Source: JAILLW01 sp045629045 (GTDB lineage Bacteria > Bacillota > Clostridia > Lachnospirales > Lachnospiraceae). Taken from it: 64,000 nt of DNA. The notes under the pieces were generated by a model. It saw only the letters and a program-made list of their open reading frames with translations. It was not told the origin of the DNA and searched no databases. The stretch lies in assembly GCA_045629045.1 (NCBI GenBank), contig JAZQQM010000055.1, forward strand, positions 56,198 through 120,197, given 5' to 3'. Made by a program: the position numbers and the translations under genes. Of the stretch, positions 17,226-26,911 are shown in pieces (position 1 is the stretch's first letter; every line of letters starts with the position of its first letter).

Positions 17226-17234
17226 GGGTGTCAA
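17206..17234 (-). promoter_or_regulatory. Promoter of module 2
   Basis: On the minus strand TTGACA (17234-17229), exactly 17 bases and TACAAT (17211-17206) form a near-consensus sigma-A promoter. The operator covers its spacer and start point. Confidence 0.75.
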
Positions 17235-17250
17235 TGGTGTCATGCGCGTG

Positions 17251-18363
17251 TCATGTGTACAAAAATGCTAACGCCTTTTCTACTATCTGATCCATATCAT
17301 AGTATTTGTACTCGCCGAGACGTCCGCCAAAAGTAACTTGTTTTTCAGAAGCTGCCATATCTTTGTATCTTGAATACAGTTCATTATTTTTGGTATCATT
17401 TACGGGATAATAGGGTTCATCACCCACTTTCCATTCTGAACTGAATTCTTTTGAAATAACCGTACAGGGAATATCATTGCCTTCCGAATCTTTGCCGAAC
17501 TCAAACCATTTATGCTCAATAATTCTGGTCCAGGGAGTTACTGAATCAGTATAGTTTACAACAGCGTTCCCCTGGTAATTTTCCTCATCTAGTTTATCTG
17601 TTTCAAATCTGACTGACCTATACTCAAGTGCTCCCAATTCATAGCCAAAATATTCATCAATGGCACCTGTATAGATTACCTTATCAGCCTGTTTATTAAA
17701 CATCGCCTTGTTTTTAAGATAATCCACTCCAAGTTCTACCGTAATACCTTCCAACATCACTTCAATCATAGCCGTATACCCGCCTTGCGGAATTCCCTGA
17801 TATAAAGCATTGAAATAATTATTGTCAAAAGTAAACCTGACAGGAAGACGTTTAATAATAAACGCAGGAAGCTCTGTGCAGGGACGGCCCCATTGTTTCA
17901 TTGTATAGCCTTTAACAAGTTTTTCATAAATATCAACTCCAATCAAAGATATAGCTTGCTCTTCAAGGTTCTTCGGTTCCAAAATACCCGCCTCAAGTCG
18001 TTGTTTCTCAATTTTATCTTTTGCCTGAGAAGGAGTCACTACTCCCCACATTTTGTTAAAAGTATACATATTGAACGGCAATGAGTATAACTCACCATTA
18101 TAGTTAGCTACCGGGCTATTCGTATAACGATTAAAAGTGGCAAATTGATTCACATAGTCCCATACTTTTTTATTATTGGTATGAAAAATATGAGCCCCAT
18201 ACTTATGTACATTGATTCCATCAATACTCTCGGTATATATATTCCCACCAATGTGACTTCGTCGATCTATAACCAGAACACTCTTTCCTAGTTTATTTAA
18301 TTCATGAGCACACACTGCTCCATATAGCCCTGCACCTACTATTAAATAATCATACCTATTCAT
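17251..18363 (-). CDS. glf: UDP-galactopyranose mutase
   Basis: The start is the ATG at 18363 behind GGGAGAT, giving 370 residues, the usual length. It has the FAD-binding YLIVGAGLYGAVCAHEL at the N-terminus, RSHIGGNIYTE, GAHIFHT and the C-terminal GRLGEYKYYDMD. The enzyme converts UDP-galactopyranose to UDP-galactofuranose in the cytoplasm, so the polymer made by the cluster probably contains galactofuranose. It overlaps the preceding metallophosphoesterase gene by eight bases and is the last gene of the large cluster. Confidence 0.94.
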   Translation of the reverse strand: MNRYDYLIVGAGLYGAVCAHELNKLGKSVLVIDRRSHIGGNIYTESIDGINVHKYGAHIFHTNNKKVWDYVNQFATFNRYTNSPVANYNGELYSLPFNMYTFNKMWGVVTPSQAKDKIEKQRLEAGILEPKNLEEQAISLIGVDIYEKLVKGYTMKQWGRPCTELPAFIIKRLPVRFTFDNNYFNALYQGIPQGGYTAMIEVMLEGITVELGVDYLKNKAMFNKQADKVIYTGAIDEYFGYELGALEYRSVRFETDKLDEENYQGNAVVNYTDSVTPWTRIIEHKWFEFGKDSEGNDIPCTVISKEFSSEWKVGDEPYYPVNDTKNNELYSRYKDMAASEKQVTFGGRLGEYKYYDMDQIVEKALAFLYT

Positions 18364-19726
18364 TCTGCAATATCTCCCTATCTTCACCTGCTCCAAAACG
18401 AACAAATTGAAGTTTCCCTAATTTATCAATGCACATAACATCCCATAAATCTTCAGAAACTGTCCCTAATTTACGAGGGTATGTCGTAGTACCATCCGGT
18501 TTCTTGTCCTCAAAGTATTCACACTTGTTGCACCCTAAAGAAACAACTTTTACACCACGTTCATTCCAAATTGCATCCCCGTGATTATGTCCGTGAACCC
18601 AAGCCAGAACACCGATATTCTTTCTCGACCCATTAAACTCAATAAGCGAATTCATCATTTCATCACCATTTCGCATAACATCCGACCAAAAATGATACTT
18701 TGCCATAGGCGGAACATGTGAGAATACCATAACCTTATATTCATCCGGGGTAGTATTCAAAATATTCTTAAACCATTTTAGTTCTTCATTAGAATACCCA
18801 TATCGATTCTTTTCCCTATAATCATGTGAGTGCAAAAATATCATTCTAATTTTGCTTTGAACATCATCGTGATAATAATACAGTTTATCAGAAGAAGCAT
18901 GAATAGGCGACAAATATATATCATTCTGTTCTTCTTCCGTAAATGTATCAGGATTATTATGAAAATAGTTTGAATCGTGATTCCCTAACGTTACGAATAA
19001 GGGAAGTTCCAAGCTTAGCAAATCATCATAAGCCAATTTTACATATGACTTATTAATATCTTTTGAAACTAATCCATCAGTAAAATCGCCCAGGTGAATT
19101 ATTCCGTCCAGTGAAGTTTTTGAAACAACTTCTCGAATATTTGACATGGTATTTTCCCATGTTCCATTTACAACATAATGGGAGTCTGTCAAAATAAGAT
19201 ATTTCTTGCCATCGATCTGATTTACTGTATTTATAGTATCTTCGATTTCTTTTCTAAAATAATCTTTGGGATTATTTACTGCGGCTTCAAACGTGGATAC
19301 AAGATGAACCGGTGTGATACATTCCGACATATGTTCCCAATATTGTTCGAAAGAAATTCCAGCCAAAGCCTCACTATCTTTTCTTCGTATATTTACCCTA
19401 ATATAGCATTCCTTAGTTATTTCATATTTCCCCGAAGAATATGAATCAGGTGTCATGTTATGACAATAAGTTGTCCAATTCTCTTCCGGTTCATAACAAT
19501 ATGTGTATATTAATTCATCATTAACATCCATAGAATACTCTGCAACCATAAATTCATATTCATTAGACAATTTTTCTGAAACAAACTCTACATAATCGCC
19601 TTTATATGCACGATAAAAACGTTCTGATGACCATCTGTCATCAAAACCTTTTTCAATCATTCCCGTATATAAAGAAAGACGGCATCCCGTCTTTCCTACA
19701 ATTGCGATTGTCCTAGCTTCATTCAT
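18356..19726 (-). CDS. Calcineurin-like metallophosphoesterase with N-terminal accessory domain
   Basis: Residues 180-440 carry the metal-binding motifs of this superfamily: TDSHY, LGDFTDG, LGNHDSN, FSHVPP and HGHNHGD. The first 170 or so residues are rich in aromatic and beta-strand residues (RFYRAYKGDYVEF, YITKECYIRVNIRR-like) and look like a beta-sandwich accessory domain that I cannot name. There is no signal peptide or membrane helix, so it should act in the cytoplasm. In this context a phosphodiester or nucleotide-sugar intermediate is a reasonable substrate, but this is inference. It overlaps both neighbours by eight bases. Confidence 0.78.
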   Translation of the reverse strand: MNEARTIAIVGKTGCRLSLYTGMIEKGFDDRWSSERFYRAYKGDYVEFVSEKLSNEYEFMVAEYSMDVNDELIYTYCYEPEENWTTYCHNMTPDSYSSGKYEITKECYIRVNIRRKDSEALAGISFEQYWEHMSECITPVHLVSTFEAAVNNPKDYFRKEIEDTINTVNQIDGKKYLILTDSHYVVNGTWENTMSNIREVVSKTSLDGIIHLGDFTDGLVSKDINKSYVKLAYDDLLSLELPLFVTLGNHDSNYFHNNPDTFTEEEQNDIYLSPIHASSDKLYYYHDDVQSKIRMIFLHSHDYREKNRYGYSNEELKWFKNILNTTPDEYKVMVFSHVPPMAKYHFWSDVMRNGDEMMNSLIEFNGSRKNIGVLAWVHGHNHGDAIWNERGVKVVSLGCNKCEYFEDKKPDGTTTYPRKLGTVSEDLWDVMCIDKLGKLQFVRFGAGEDREILQNE

Positions 19727-20480
19727 CTTTATTATTTACCCTACGTATATTTGAACTGCTATTAGCACGTGAATATTTAAAAAACTTCATCGTTGCCCCT
19801 ACCTGCGCCAGTTCTTCCATATCTTTATCCCACAAACCGACATGATCGTCACCCGAAAAATGGCAATCAAAATGATACAAATTCCACGCATCTATCTTTC
19901 TGGTGTTTGAGAAATCAACAGGAACCGTCCTGTCTACGAACCTGCAAGCATCGACAATTGCATATCTTTGTTCAAAAGGAATCACACACTTCTTATGTTT
20001 AAAATACTCATATAATTCATCGGTAAGTACCCCAGCAATCAAATACTCACAGCATGTTTTCGCATTACGTAATAAGTTTAAATGGCCCGCATGAAATAAA
20101 TCAAACGCCCCCGGAACGTAACCCACTCCGTACGACTTTTGTCTGTTACTTTCATCAGTTTCAAAAAGCATATCATGTAACTGAGACGCTTCCGTTTCAA
20201 CTGTCAAGGGAACATATCTTTGAACATCTGTAATGTTCATATCCTTTAACTGATTAAATATCGGTTCGTAATCACGTGCGCACACTACAACATAAAAGGT
20301 ACCCAAAACCAAATTATTAAGCGAAGCAATATCATTAATCATCACTCCCAGTTTAACACTTCCTACTTTTGAAGCATCATTGTCAACGGCAAATAAAGGC
20401 TTTTCAAAAAAGCCTTTACACATCATATAATTTTCAAAATACTTTCCCGTGCCAAACACCACTACATCTTTTTTAATCAT
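19719..20480 (-). CDS. Rossmann-like domain plus TagD-like cytidylyltransferase
   Basis: Residues 1-105 are the shared small Rossmann-like domain of this cluster (VVVFGTGKYFENY at 6-18, AVDNDASKVG at 31-40). Residues 118-250 form a cytidylyltransferase of the glycerol-3-phosphate (TagD) type with the nucleotide-binding FDLFHAGHLNLL (127-138) and a C-terminal RANSSSNIRR in place of RTxGISTT. TagD-type enzymes make CDP-glycerol from CTP and glycerol 3-phosphate, the donor for the phosphotransferases of this cluster. The altered RTxGIST motif could mean another alcohol phosphate. It overlaps the next upstream gene by an ATGA junction. Confidence 0.8.
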   Translation of the reverse strand: MIKKDVVVFGTGKYFENYMMCKGFFEKPLFAVDNDASKVGSVKLGVMINDIASLNNLVLGTFYVVVCARDYEPIFNQLKDMNITDVQRYVPLTVETEASQLHDMLFETDESNRQKSYGVGYVPGAFDLFHAGHLNLLRNAKTCCEYLIAGVLTDELYEYFKHKKCVIPFEQRYAIVDACRFVDRTVPVDFSNTRKIDAWNLYHFDCHFSGDDHVGLWDKDMEELAQVGATMKFFKYSRANSSSNIRRVNNKDE

Positions 20481-23305
20481 AGATGCTTTTCTCCCGCTTG
20501 CTCTTCAGACTTAAGAATCCATTCCATCTCCTGTACATAAATTTTATAATCTGTTACTCCCATTGAAATAAGTTGGGGTTCTATCTCTTTATAATAATAA
20601 CTGCAAATAATAACCAAACGTTTAGACTCCGGAATCTCAAGAATCGCTTCCGGCTTTTTTATTTCAAAACCTAATCTTGTTCGTCCCCACTTATTGGCAT
20701 CGTTATCAACCAAAAATGCAGGCCTGTACTTATCACCATACTTCTTCATATAGTCTTCAAACATTAACCCTGAACCAAACAGGATGATTTTTTTTCTTTT
20801 TGCTTCATTAAAAATACCGACAAGTTTCTCCTGGTATGCAGAATAAGGTCTGTCTGGGTCAAAAATCCCCCTGTGTTTAGGTTTACGTTCCTCCTTCGGA
20901 GGGAACTTCATATAATCTCCGCCCAGACTTCTAAACAAATAATCTTCATATCCGACAGGTGCCGGAAGTTTACGCCCCTCAAATTCCAATAATAATGTAT
21001 GGTCAAAGATATCTGCATCAAACGTCTTAAGTTTCTGATACCCGGTAAAAATAGCTACTTCAGGCGATTCTTCGGTATACAGTTGCATAGTTTGGTTCAG
21101 TTGTTCGCATAGCGAAGCCTTCGTCTTAAATATTGAAGCTAACTTATAACCCATGGAACCGATTCTGTTTAAATCACCAAATGTAGAATTGTCATGCCAA
21201 TATATTTTGGCATTAATCTTCATGTGAAGATGCCTAAGCTTCTTAAGTTTTTTCTTAAGCAGCACTTCGTTCTGAGTACAATAATCTATTGGAAGGATAT
21301 CAATCCAAATTCCCTGATGGCCTTCTTTCTCGATATTACGCGGAAGCATTGCTGTTGAATCAAGATTCATAATTCTAGCAAATGGCCCCCACCATAAATT
21401 AGGTTCATTCTGCGGAAGAATAAGGCTCAAAGGCTTACCAAGTTCTTCGGATGCTACATTTAAAAAGGTCTCATAATCACTTCGTTTCATAGCAATATCA
21501 AGATCATCATCCCAAGGAATGAAGCCCCTATGCCTTACTGCCCCCAACAAAGAGCCATGCACAAGAAAATATGTCAGATTGTACTTTTTGCATATTCTGT
21601 CCACCTCATCAAGCATGCTAAGTTCTATCTTCCATGTTCGCTTCATCTTATCCGAAATATTATAATCATCTTTCTTTTCAGCCTCAGATGCCAACTTATT
21701 TATATTATCACGAATAATATTTTGATCAGTTCTAGCAAAGCTGTAGAACCAAGAATACTTGTGATGATTCCGCACTTCATCGAGAAATGCTCTTTCCATT
21801 CTAAGGTAAGTATCCCAGTTCAGCATAAGGTCATATCGCTCCTTCATCTTATCAATCGGGTAATATGCCTCTGCATTTGGGGTAAAACAATAAATATAGT
21901 AAATTGCCCTAAACATAATGTACTTAGCAGGACAGTTTTCTTTGACAAACTCCTGGTCAAAAAAGATATACTCATCCGCGTTCTCATTGTAAAAACAATT
22001 AAGCGGTATTAATTCCATATATGCCTTGCTCAGAATCGGGCCGTCATCACCTTCGGAAACCACATCGGAAGACTGCAAAATGAATTCGTAAATTCGGTCC
22101 AGTATTTTATATACCTGATTAATGTCAACCGGAAATATCTTCTTAATATAGTTGGATAATGTAGGATATGAAATATACGGCATGCGAATCACACCGTTTG
22201 AGTCAATCTCTTCATCAATCACCGGAATTCCTCTGGTTCGAAGTTCCTCTATATTTTCGAATAATGTGTAGGCAGCGTTTTGCCCCTGGGCAAACATCGG
22301 CGTTTTAGTTACAAAATTATCGGAATTAATTGCCGTTATAAAACTGCGTTCTGTGCCTCTGTCAGTTGAAAGAGCAGCATACTTGATCGGACAAAAATCT
22401 ACAACATTTGTTGCACATTCTACAAAATAGGAATTTGCAAGGGCAGGAAAAGCACCTGCTTTTACAACATCTGTATAAAGCTTCAATTCATCGAAAACCA
22501 GAGTATCTTTTCGGAAATAGTATGGAATCAGCCTCTCTTTGACATTTTCTTCAGGAAGATATTCATCCGTATAAATTAACTGAGAAAAACGATAATCAGG
22601 AAGCGGATAATAATATTTCTTATTAGACAATCCTGCACTCTCAAGAATAGAATCGAGTTCCGGCTTGGTAAAACTCCTACCATGAGATTCATCGGGATAA
22701 TTATTGATTCCCCAGAAGGGTTTTGATGTATGCGAATCTACATTTCCAGCTAAAAACCTAAGACCGAGCCTATTGTCTACAGCAAGCAGAACTTTACCTT
22801 CAGGATTAAGCATAGAAGCAAGCATCTTAAGATAATCAGAATAAACCGATAGAACAGGGGTTCCGTTACCCACTTTTTCAAGTACTCCAATTAAAATAAT
22901 ATAATCGAACTTTTGTTCAAACTTCATATCCTTAATATCACCTACAAAAATATCAAGTTGGCCGTTTATCCTACGAGCAAGTTGTTGTGCCCTAAAAACA
23001 GATTTTTCTGTCACTGTAACTTCAAATCCGCGCTCAACAAGGTTTTCTGTAAGAGCACCGAAAGCAGCCCCTATCTCCAAAATAGAGGAACCCTCTCTAA
23101 AGGAATAAAACCTCAGCAATCCGCTGCGAAGATTTGACAAATTCTGCAAAACAACAGAATCTCTCTCCTCTGTAAGTAAATCGTCAAAATCATCTGTCTC
23201 GGAAGAAACATATCGATCGATATATTCCCTGAACTTAAGATTTCGACTATTTAAAGGCGTTTGATATTCAGTTGATGGTGAAAAATCATAGTAAAGCTTC
23301 GCCAT
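20477..23305 (-). CDS. Methyltransferase-LicD-Rossmann fusion protein
   Basis: This 942-residue protein has at least three parts. Residues about 70-180 are a class I SAM-dependent methyltransferase (ILEIGAAFGALTENLVERG, then a VLEKV/PEGKVLLAVDN pattern). Residues about 570-800 are a LicD domain (FLVHGSLLGAVRHRG, WDDDLDIAM), the nucleotidyltransferase-fold enzymes that attach phosphocholine or similar phospho-groups to surface glycans. Residues about 838-935 are the cluster's shared Rossmann-like domain (IILFGSGLMFEDY, LVDNDANKWG). The segment at 280-560 is unassigned. One protein could methylate and phospho-decorate the same glycan. GGAGA precedes the ATG. Confidence 0.85.
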   Translation of the reverse strand: MAKLYYDFSPSTEYQTPLNSRNLKFREYIDRYVSSETDDFDDLLTEERDSVVLQNLSNLRSGLLRFYSFREGSSILEIGAAFGALTENLVERGFEVTVTEKSVFRAQQLARRINGQLDIFVGDIKDMKFEQKFDYIILIGVLEKVGNGTPVLSVYSDYLKMLASMLNPEGKVLLAVDNRLGLRFLAGNVDSHTSKPFWGINNYPDESHGRSFTKPELDSILESAGLSNKKYYYPLPDYRFSQLIYTDEYLPEENVKERLIPYYFRKDTLVFDELKLYTDVVKAGAFPALANSYFVECATNVVDFCPIKYAALSTDRGTERSFITAINSDNFVTKTPMFAQGQNAAYTLFENIEELRTRGIPVIDEEIDSNGVIRMPYISYPTLSNYIKKIFPVDINQVYKILDRIYEFILQSSDVVSEGDDGPILSKAYMELIPLNCFYNENADEYIFFDQEFVKENCPAKYIMFRAIYYIYCFTPNAEAYYPIDKMKERYDLMLNWDTYLRMERAFLDEVRNHHKYSWFYSFARTDQNIIRDNINKLASEAEKKDDYNISDKMKRTWKIELSMLDEVDRICKKYNLTYFLVHGSLLGAVRHRGFIPWDDDLDIAMKRSDYETFLNVASEELGKPLSLILPQNEPNLWWGPFARIMNLDSTAMLPRNIEKEGHQGIWIDILPIDYCTQNEVLLKKKLKKLRHLHMKINAKIYWHDNSTFGDLNRIGSMGYKLASIFKTKASLCEQLNQTMQLYTEESPEVAIFTGYQKLKTFDADIFDHTLLLEFEGRKLPAPVGYEDYLFRSLGGDYMKFPPKEERKPKHRGIFDPDRPYSAYQEKLVGIFNEAKRKKIILFGSGLMFEDYMKKYGDKYRPAFLVDNDANKWGRTRLGFEIKKPEAILEIPESKRLVIICSYYYKEIEPQLISMGVTDYKIYVQEMEWILKSEEQAGEKHL

Positions 23306-23322
23306 ATTTCTCCGTCCAAATA

Positions 23323-25896
23323 CTACAGCACTGACTTTATTTTCTCATGTACTCTACGTCCACATGTTCCATCCGCATTGATAACTCCGTCACAACTGGC
23401 TTCATGCTGTTTCACAGAATCCCAACCTACCGGATTCTTTACAAATTCTACCATATCATTAAGGGTACAATGTGTACCGTTTTCTCTTATATAATAAGGA
23501 GATTTGTTACCGTCGCGTGATGCTTTTTCTGCCACGGTTAGTTTTCCGGATTCATATAACTCTTCAGGTATCAGACACTCCATTATTTCTGTTTCTTTGG
23601 TATTCAAATTAAGTTTAACTATATTTTTGTCATATGCCGTCTGCATAATAAGTGTCTGCTCATCCACCCTCATCAGTGACAAATAATTGTTTCTGTCATT
23701 ATAGTATGTGGCACGACGTTGCCCCTCCTCATAAGGAAGATCAATCACATAAGGGCTGATTTCATTAGTATCTACATTAAGACTCATAATCATATTGCCA
23801 AGGAACGGTAGAATAATTAATTCTCTTCCATGCACAACACCTCCGGCAATGGCATATGTCCCTTTAGCAAACAATGTACTGCTCATACCAAAATACCCTT
23901 CCGGCATCTTGGTTATCTTAGTAAGTTTATTTTCCTTCGGTTCCCAAATATCTATGGACTTTCCATTCCAGTCAAAAAGGTAGAATTTCTCTTCAAAATA
24001 AACAAATCCACTATAATGACCACTTCCGTCACCGATAAGCACCAGCTCTGACGAATTCGCTTCAAGATCAGTTATCATCATCCGACCGGTAGCATATGCC
24101 AATTGATATACTCGTGAGTTAAGCCTAAATATTGCACTCGAAAGTAGTGGATCACCGGTATACTCGCAAAATGGATGCAGCTGGCCATTCAAGTTATTGG
24201 TATATAAACGTTCGCCATTCTCCTTATTAATCCGCGTTCCTACCGTCCCCTCGCGCGGTGTTACGTACCAGGAATTCCCTATATCCAAAACAGGCCCTCC
24301 TTTTTGTAGAAACATATTATCAAAAGTATCCTTCTCACTTACAGTATCCGATGCGATATGGTATTCAACTGTCTTATGAGAAACATCCGTTGGAGCAAAA
24401 TAAATGACTGCCTTGTCAGGATTATTTGCCTCGAACGCCTGTATATAGCAATACTCATCATCGAATTTTCTAACGAATCGGAGTTCCATTGTATTGGTAT
24501 CAAGAAGACACAATGCTCTATAATCAGTAGCATATACGTAAAGTTGGCCGTCCTTTTGAGCCACACCATTATAGTCTCCAATTGGGAATCTCAAGTTAAC
24601 TTTTCGTCTATCGTTTTCAGTCGGTTCATCCATGGATGATGTATCCATCAGGAAGATGGGTTTCCCCAGTATTCCGTACAGACCGCACATAGATGAATAA
24701 TCTCCTATAAAAGCATCAGTTGCCGCTATCGCGCGATTACTATCTAAGGTAATATCATAAATCCCAATCTTCTCAAGAAGGAATTTACGTTCCATAGCTT
24801 CATAAGCCCCCAGAAGTTCGGGGTGCATGGTCTTAAGCGTACTCTTAATCAGCGGATGCGGGCGCCACCACAAAACTACATCCTGATGCTGTTTGAAGTA
24901 ATTGAATATATACACCATTTTCAAAATAGTCTGAAATCCGTTCTGAAGAATAGAATTAAGCCCAACATTATAAAGCACCGATCTGCGTCCGCGAATTCTA
25001 CGTTCCCATTCTTCCGGTAATACATAGTTCTTTTCCATCCACAACATTCTGTCGATTTTAGGTGAACCATATGCCAGTATCTTATTAAGTCCTATATATT
25101 CGCCAATTTGATTTGCTGCCATTTGTGACGGAACTACCAAATAATCATAATTATCATATGTAGGTAATTTTCTATGAATACCCGGAAATTCAGCATTAGT
25201 AAAGAAATATGGAACATAAACAAGTTTTCTGCAATGTGCCTTCAGATTATCAGAATAATACTCTGTTGGTACCGAAGTAACCGAATTATAACCATCGTAT
25301 GGATTATGAATATATATAACATCGGGTTTCTGTTCCTCAATCTTAAAGTCCCGAAAAGAAATGGCCTGCATATTGCTATATATTTCCGGACCTTCATATA
25401 TCCACTGCTTTTCCTTACCTTCTTCACACTCACTGTATGGAATTGGCATCAGCACAGCGTCCCAGTCAGGATCTTCTTTTACTGCTATGTATATTGACTC
25501 AAGGCTGTCCCACATGCTGAATTTGTACGGCAAGAATAAGGCCATTCTGCGAGTTGGGAGTTTTGAAAGATAGTCTAATATCTCTCTATGTTTTTCACGG
25601 AGCAGAACATTTTGCTTGCGAAATGAATCTTCGCTTCCATCACATTGTGAAAGCATATAAATATCTTCGCAATACTGTTCAAGAACAGGAATAATCATTG
25701 CCTGTTCTTCTTCATTAAGTGAGTTCTCCAATTTAGTACCAACTGCAATAACAGCATCCTGATATTGTTGTAGAGCGTCAGTAAAGTCCGCATTATCAAC
25801 ATTGCAGTAATTTGCGCCCTTCTGCTCTAGCAGTTTTCGAATTTTACCAATAACTTCCCAAATATTAAGTATTTCTCTTTTTGAACCTTCTGTCAT
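23323..25896 (-). CDS. CDP-glycerol phosphotransferase-like GT-B enzyme fused to a beta-propeller-like domain
   Basis: The 857-residue protein starts with about 110 helical residues. A GT-B domain follows (about 115-430) resembling TagF/CDP-glycerol glycerophosphotransferases: VYIHNPYDG, YGSPKIDRM, WWRPHPLIKS and the phosphate-binding GDYSSMCGLYGILGKPIFLMD. The remaining 420 residues consist of repeated short beta strands with WxxxD/GxxY patterns (YVYATDYRALCLLD, SGFVYFEEKFYLFDWNG) and look like a beta-propeller. This part could bind the growing polymer. It overlaps the acetyltransferase gene by an ATGA-type junction. It lacks the shared Rossmann domain. Confidence 0.75.
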   Translation of the reverse strand: MTEGSKREILNIWEVIGKIRKLLEQKGANYCNVDNADFTDALQQYQDAVIAVGTKLENSLNEEEQAMIIPVLEQYCEDIYMLSQCDGSEDSFRKQNVLLREKHREILDYLSKLPTRRMALFLPYKFSMWDSLESIYIAVKEDPDWDAVLMPIPYSECEEGKEKQWIYEGPEIYSNMQAISFRDFKIEEQKPDVIYIHNPYDGYNSVTSVPTEYYSDNLKAHCRKLVYVPYFFTNAEFPGIHRKLPTYDNYDYLVVPSQMAANQIGEYIGLNKILAYGSPKIDRMLWMEKNYVLPEEWERRIRGRRSVLYNVGLNSILQNGFQTILKMVYIFNYFKQHQDVVLWWRPHPLIKSTLKTMHPELLGAYEAMERKFLLEKIGIYDITLDSNRAIAATDAFIGDYSSMCGLYGILGKPIFLMDTSSMDEPTENDRRKVNLRFPIGDYNGVAQKDGQLYVYATDYRALCLLDTNTMELRFVRKFDDEYCYIQAFEANNPDKAVIYFAPTDVSHKTVEYHIASDTVSEKDTFDNMFLQKGGPVLDIGNSWYVTPREGTVGTRINKENGERLYTNNLNGQLHPFCEYTGDPLLSSAIFRLNSRVYQLAYATGRMMITDLEANSSELVLIGDGSGHYSGFVYFEEKFYLFDWNGKSIDIWEPKENKLTKITKMPEGYFGMSSTLFAKGTYAIAGGVVHGRELIILPFLGNMIMSLNVDTNEISPYVIDLPYEEGQRRATYYNDRNNYLSLMRVDEQTLIMQTAYDKNIVKLNLNTKETEIMECLIPEELYESGKLTVAEKASRDGNKSPYYIRENGTHCTLNDMVEFVKNPVGWDSVKQHEASCDGVINADGTCGRRVHEKIKSVL

Positions 25897-26834
25897 CCTT
25901 GCTCACTTTCATATTTATCTATATATTTTTCGGCAGATCTATCTTTACACTCTTCCAAACAATCATTGTTAAAGAAGCTGACATTATCCTTTGACCAGCA
26001 AACGTGTTTCCTGATAATTTTCGCCGGATTTCCTGCAACGATAACTTCGCTAGGGAATGACGATGAACTTACTGCCATCGTTCCAACAATACTGTTACAG
26101 CCCACATTGAAATTTCCCAAAATAGTAGCTCCGTAGCCAATCCATACGTGATTACCTATACTGATGTTGCCGGGGTAATTAATTCTTTTGCCAGTAACAG
26201 AGTCAAAAATGTGATGAGAATCATTATTTCTGATTATCACATTTCCTGCCAAAAGACAATCCTCTCCGATTTTGATTTGTCCATCAGTTGCAAATATTTT
26301 AGTCCCAACTATCTCAGAATTATCTCCAATGCTTACCTCAACATTATTGCCACACTCGATATATAACGAGCCAACTCTAACATTTCTACCTATAGTAATA
26401 TGGTTATTACTTCCATTTAAGCAAATTGTAATTGTATCTTCAATATCGCTGTAATATTCAATGTAATTATTACGCCCATCTTTATATGGAGCAGTCTTTC
26501 CTTTGAGTTCACTTCCTGTTATTGAGTAATCAATTTCTTTTAAGCTATTAATATGAATATAATCATGCCCCATTTTTTCTATTGAGGAACAGATAGATTG
26601 ATAATTTCTGCTACTTCCTGTAAAAATAACCACGAGTACGTTTTTCAATCTGCTAAGTTCTTCCGGAGAGATAACATCTACTCCATCCTTTTGGGGTCCA
26701 ATTTCCCTCCAGTTAACATCGCAGAGAAAATCATATTTAGTGTCCAGTTTAACTCTTTGATTAATGTATTCGTAATATTGCCCTATTCCATACCCTACTA
26801 TATAACTATATCTTGAATAATCTATTACTTTCAT
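25893..26834 (-). CDS. Rossmann-like domain plus hexapeptide-repeat acetyltransferase
   Basis: Residues 1-95 are the shared domain (YIVGYGIGQYYEY at 11-23, FLCDVNWREIG). Residues about 150-265 form a left-handed beta helix with hexapeptide repeats (ISIGNHVWIGYGATILGNFNVG, IVAGNPAKIIRKHV), as in maltose/galactoside and NeuD/WbbJ-type O-acetyltransferases. It should acetylate a sugar with acetyl-CoA. The N-terminal Rossmann plus beta-helix layout resembles PglD/NeuD enzymes, which may be the evolutionary source of the shared domain. GAGGAT precedes the ATG. Confidence 0.85.
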   Translation of the reverse strand: MKVIDYSRYSYIVGYGIGQYYEYINQRVKLDTKYDFLCDVNWREIGPQKDGVDVISPEELSRLKNVLVVIFTGSSRNYQSICSSIEKMGHDYIHINSLKEIDYSITGSELKGKTAPYKDGRNNYIEYYSDIEDTITICLNGSNNHITIGRNVRVGSLYIECGNNVEVSIGDNSEIVGTKIFATDGQIKIGEDCLLAGNVIIRNNDSHHIFDSVTGKRINYPGNISIGNHVWIGYGATILGNFNVGCNSIVGTMAVSSSSFPSEVIVAGNPAKIIRKHVCWSKDNVSFFNNDCLEECKDRSAEKYIDKYESEQG

Positions 26835-26911
26835 GCAAATCCTCTTAAATACTATATATTTATATCAGCGCAATCGCACCGCATATTTCATATATCCTCG
26901 TATAGCACTTT

